Under the pieces are notes generated by a model, which made no database searches, was not told where the DNA came from, and was given only the letters and a program-made list of their open reading frames with translations. From assembly GCA_021782195.1 (NCBI GenBank), contig JAJXVI010000181.1:1-5782 (forward strand): a stretch of 5,782 bases of DNA, in the 5' to 3' direction. Positions 4,846 to 5,782 of this stretch are shown here, one piece after another. Origin of the DNA: a bacterium (GTDB lineage Bacteria; Vulcanimicrobiota; Xenobia; RGZZ01). The translations under genes and the position numbers were made by a program. The first letter of the stretch is position 1, and the number at the start of each line of letters is the position of its first letter.

Positions 4846-5782
4846 TCAATGCGCGGCGGAAAGTCCCTCTTGCTGGGGCCGGATTGCTTGCTCGTAAAGC
4901 CCCAGCAGTCGCGAGGTCATCACTTCCAGGGAATAGGATGCGCGTATGCGAGCCAGACCAGCTTCACCCATCGTGGCCGTCCGGTTGCGGTCTTCGAGCA
5001 GCGCGGCAAGGTGCGCGGCGAGTGCGTCGACATCCTCCGGAGGTGCAAGCAACGCAGTGGCCCCATCTTCCACGGCCTCCACGATGCCTCCCACCGCGAA
5101 GGCCACGATGGCGCGTCCGCATGCCTGCGCCTCGAGGGCGACAAGTGGAAACGCATCCTGGCGGGAAGCCAGGACCACCACGTCAGCAGCCGCATAGGCC
5201 GGACGTGGATCGGCAAGGCTGCCAAGGAATCGCACGCGAGCCGTGAGGCCGAGGTCGCTGACGAATTGCTCGAGTTCTGAGCGCATCGGGCCGTCACCGA
5301 CCATGATGAGCATCCCACGTGGCACCCTGGAAAAAGCCCTGAGGAGGAGGTCTGGCCCCTTTGTCGGCCACAGGTTTCCGACGGCGGCCACGATGGGCGT
5401 GTCGTTCTCGAGGCCGAGGAGATGGCGGGCTTGCGCGACGCTTGACGGCTGAAAGCGCGCGGTATCGATGCCGTTGGGGATGACGACGGTGGATGCCTCC
5501 GGAACGCCGCATGCCACGACCTGCCGGCGGAGGGCTTCCGATACGCACACCACGCGGTCGGTCCGGCGTTCCAGGATGGAGCGCGCAAGTCCGCTCATGT
5601 GGGGTTCCATGAAGGTATGGATGGTGCGAATGATGGGAACCCCTCTCCACCCGGCGGCCAACCCCACCAGCACGTGGTCTCGCCAGGCGTGGGCGTGTAC
5701 CACGTCAACGGATCTCAGGGCTCGCCACGCCTTCCAGACAGTGCGAGGATCGACCTCGCTTGCGAAGGGAGCGGTCAGGGGG
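4846..5782 (-). CDS. Glycosyltransferase family 4 (GT-B fold), N-terminus outside the window
   Basis: A minus-strand frame is open from the right edge to a TGA at 4848-4846, giving 311 visible residues. Family members are usually about 360-400 residues, so perhaps 60-90 N-terminal residues are missing. The GTG at 5703 is probably internal: the frame continues upstream as sensible protein (WKAWRALRSVDVVHAHAWRD), and VHAH is a standard N-domain motif of family 4. C-domain features in order are VCVSEALRR, VVIPNGIDTARFQP, AAVGNLWPTKGPDLLLRAF, MVGDGPMRSEL, VRFLGSLAD and DAFPLVALEAQACG. The last carries the retaining-enzyme ExxxxxxxE signature with Asp in place of the first Glu. Such enzymes transfer a sugar from a nucleotide donor at the cytoplasmic membrane during glycan assembly. 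Donor and acceptor cannot be told from the sequence. It precedes legB on the same strand, so it probably builds the glycan that receives or accompanies the nonulosonic acid, although such enzymes normally use NDP-sugars, not CMP-sugars. Confidence 0.88.
   Translation of the reverse strand, partial: PLTAPFASEVDPRTVWKAWRALRSVDVVHAHAWRDHVLVGLAAGWRGVPIIRTIHTFMEPHMSGLARSILERRTDRVVCVSEALRRQVVACGVPEASTVVIPNGIDTARFQPSSVAQARHLLGLENDTPIVAAVGNLWPTKGPDLLLRAFSRVPRGMLIMVGDGPMRSELEQFVSDLGLTARVRFLGSLADPRPAYAAADVVVLASRQDAFPLVALEAQACGRAIVAFAVGGIVEAVEDGATALLAPPEDVDALAAHLAALLEDRNRTATMGEAGLARIRASYSLEVMTSRLLGLYEQAIRPQQEGLSAAH

Noticed and set aside
4587..5280. Overlapping plus-strand frames of about 220 codons across the legB-glycosyltransferase gap
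   Set aside because: Most of their length is antisense to the family-4 glycosyltransferase and to legB, and the translations are Arg/Pro-rich without motifs.

Overview
The window is a GC-rich bacterial stretch in which every supported gene is on the minus strand, so transcription runs from high to low coordinates. It looks like part of a surface-glycan (capsule, O-antigen or glycoprotein-glycan) locus built around synthesis of a nine-carbon sialic-acid-like sugar (nonulosonic acid), most likely legionaminic acid or a close relative. The organism cannot be named from the sequence. Gene density, overlapping genes, G/C-rich third codon positions and weak ribosome binding sites fit a high-GC bacterium, probably Gram-negative (inference).

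Layout in transcription order: (1) 5782-4846, a GT-B glycosyltransferase of family 4 whose N-terminus lies outside the window; (2) 4845-4698, a 148-nt gap with two hairpins just after the glycosyltransferase stop; (3) 4697-3699, a LegB-type NAD-dependent sugar-nucleotide 4,6-dehydratase; (4) 3715-2603, a LegC-type PLP aminotransferase overlapping legB by 17 nt; (5) 2606-1449, a NeuC/LegG-type hydrolysing 2-epimerase overlapping legC by 4 nt (ATGA); (6) 1448-1295, a 154-nt gap with one bulged GC-rich stem-loop; (7) 1294-239, a NeuB/LegI-type nonulosonate synthase with a C-terminal SAF/antifreeze-like domain; (8) 236 to the left edge, the start of an unrecognised gene 2 nt after the synthase stop.

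The four sugar genes lie in the order of the legionaminic pathway. LegB makes the 4-keto-6-deoxy sugar nucleotide, LegC puts an amine on C4, LegG releases the sugar from the nucleotide while inverting C2, and LegI condenses the resulting mannosamine-type sugar with phosphoenolpyruvate. Two steps have no gene here: the C4 N-acyltransferase (LegH type) and the CMP-sugar synthetase (LegF/NeuA type). They may lie outside the window, and the truncated leftmost gene does not start like either of them.

The most interesting point is the synthase. The metal-binding His pair, the Tyr-Pro-Thr segment and the SAF-domain Lys-Arg are kept, but several positions that are nearly invariant in textbook NeuB/LegI/PseI enzymes are changed. 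It therefore belongs to a divergent branch whose exact product should not be assumed. No RNA gene, mobile element, CRISPR array or long repeat was seen, and there is no gene-free stretch longer than 300 bases.
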